Source of the DNA: JALORV01 sp044225415
GTDB taxonomy: Bacteria > Pseudomonadota > Gammaproteobacteria > Burkholderiales > Burkholderiaceae_F
DNA length: 14,648 nt
Reading direction: 5' to 3'
Assembly (NCBI GenBank): GCA_044225415.1
Contig: JBGAIO010000068.1
Span: 1 to 14,648 of the forward strand
The notes beneath the pieces are model-generated. The model had not been told where the DNA came from. It ran no database searches and worked only from the letters and a program-made list of their open reading frames with translations. Made by a program: the position numbers and the translations under genes. Positions 14,147 through 14,648 of this stretch are shown piece by piece (the first letter of the stretch is position 1; each line of letters opens with the position of its first letter).

Positions 14147-14648
14147 ATGCGGGCCGCCGGCATCCTGATGATCGCGGGCGCCGCGCTGCTGGCGTCGCTG
14201 CTGCTGCGCGAGGCGCTGCCGGCCCCTGCGGACCTGCGTGCAGAGCTGCGCCGCGAACCGCTGCAGACATCGACGCAGGCAGCGCCTTTCCAGACCACCG
14301 TCGACGGCGTGACCTACACCGTCAAGCCGGTCGCCGACTACGAGATCTGGGGCCTGGTCGTGAGCCGCCACGACAGCGGCACGTGGTGGGACTGGATCCA
14401 CAAGGCGTCGAACGACAACCTCAACGTGGTCGACCTGTGCATCGTGTACGCCGAGAACGTCACCACCGGCGGCTATGTCGGCCCCGACTATTCGAGCGGG
14501 CAGTTCGTCTGCTACGTCCAGTGGCGCACGGCACAGCAGGGCGAACGCTTCTCGCTGCGTGCGCTGTCCAACAATCACCTGCTGGCCGATCGCCGATACA
14601 TCGCCGACAAGCTGCGCGACGTGCGCATCGGCGACCAGGTGCACATCC
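14147..14648 (+). CDS. Unrecognised membrane-anchored or exported protein, open at window end
   Basis: An open frame begins at ATG 14147, 13 nt after mreD, and has no stop before the window ends (167 codons seen). It has an N-terminal hydrophobic segment (residues about 4-20, ILMIAGAALLASLLL), a polar linker, and from about residue 48 a compact-looking domain. That domain shows VDGVTYTVKPVADYEIWGLV, VVSRHDSG, NVVDLCIVYAENV with Cys98, SSGQFVCYVQW with Cys122, ALSNNHLLADRRYIADKL and IGDQVHI. The two cysteines could form a periplasmic disulfide. I do not recognise a named family. Codon use is like the neighbours, and spacing suggests membership of the mre operon. No strong Shine-Dalgarno is seen. 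Confidence 0.75.
   Translation, partial: MRAAGILMIAGAALLASLLLREALPAPADLRAELRREPLQTSTQAAPFQTTVDGVTYTVKPVADYEIWGLVVSRHDSGTWWDWIHKASNDNLNVVDLCIVYAENVTTGGYVGPDYSSGQFVCYVQWRTAQQGERFSLRALSNNHLLADRRYIADKLRDVRIGDQVHI

Overview
The window reads as chromosomal DNA of a high-GC betaproteobacterium, probably Burkholderiales-like. The main evidence is gene order: gatCAB divergent from mreBCD, and xth divergent from pyrE, with an AmpG-type gene beyond xth. From memory this layout is typical of that class. No rRNA, tRNA, CRISPR array, phage gene or transposase was seen. Taxonomy below class is inference.

Left part (1-4517). A minus-strand operon runs exonuclease III (xth) -> membrane-anchored TAXI-type substrate-binding protein -> AmpG-like permease, which is cut by the window edge. 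Divergent from it is a plus-strand operon: pyrE (orotate phosphoribosyltransferase), an exported DUF4124 coiled-coil protein overlapping pyrE by 11 nt, and a small exported protein with a DsrE-like pattern.

Middle part (4518-11282). On the minus strand, gatC -> gatA -> a tetratricopeptide-type helical protein -> gatB are packed with gaps or overlaps of a few bases. GatCAB amidates misacylated Glu-tRNA(Gln)/Asp-tRNA(Asn). The helical-repeat gene between gatA and gatB is not part of the usual operon. Downstream of gatB lies an inverted pair of REP-like hairpins, then a secreted prolyl oligopeptidase (S9A). A related lone hairpin sits between the prolyl oligopeptidase and the pyrE operon.

Right part (11283-14648). 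mreB, mreC and mreD (rod-shape cytoskeleton and its membrane partners) run on the plus strand. They are followed by an unrecognised membrane-anchored or exported protein that is open at the window end. From memory, mrdA (PBP2) and rodA would be the usual next genes.

The two strongest anomalies are these. (1) A stretch of about 310 bp inside gatB (about 7150-7460) has lower GC, different codon choice and three CTAG tetranucleotides within 30 bp, yet it keeps the reading frame. It looks like a recombination mosaic. (2) Five apparent single-base indels lie in gatC, mreC (two) and mreD (two), all between about 11.17 and 13.73 kb and mostly in short G/C runs. Protein conservation resumes at once in the new frame each time, so sequencing or assembly error is the leading explanation. 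I found no convincing undescribed defence or mobile system. The most open biological questions are the helical-repeat gene inside gatCAB and the unknown gene after mreD.
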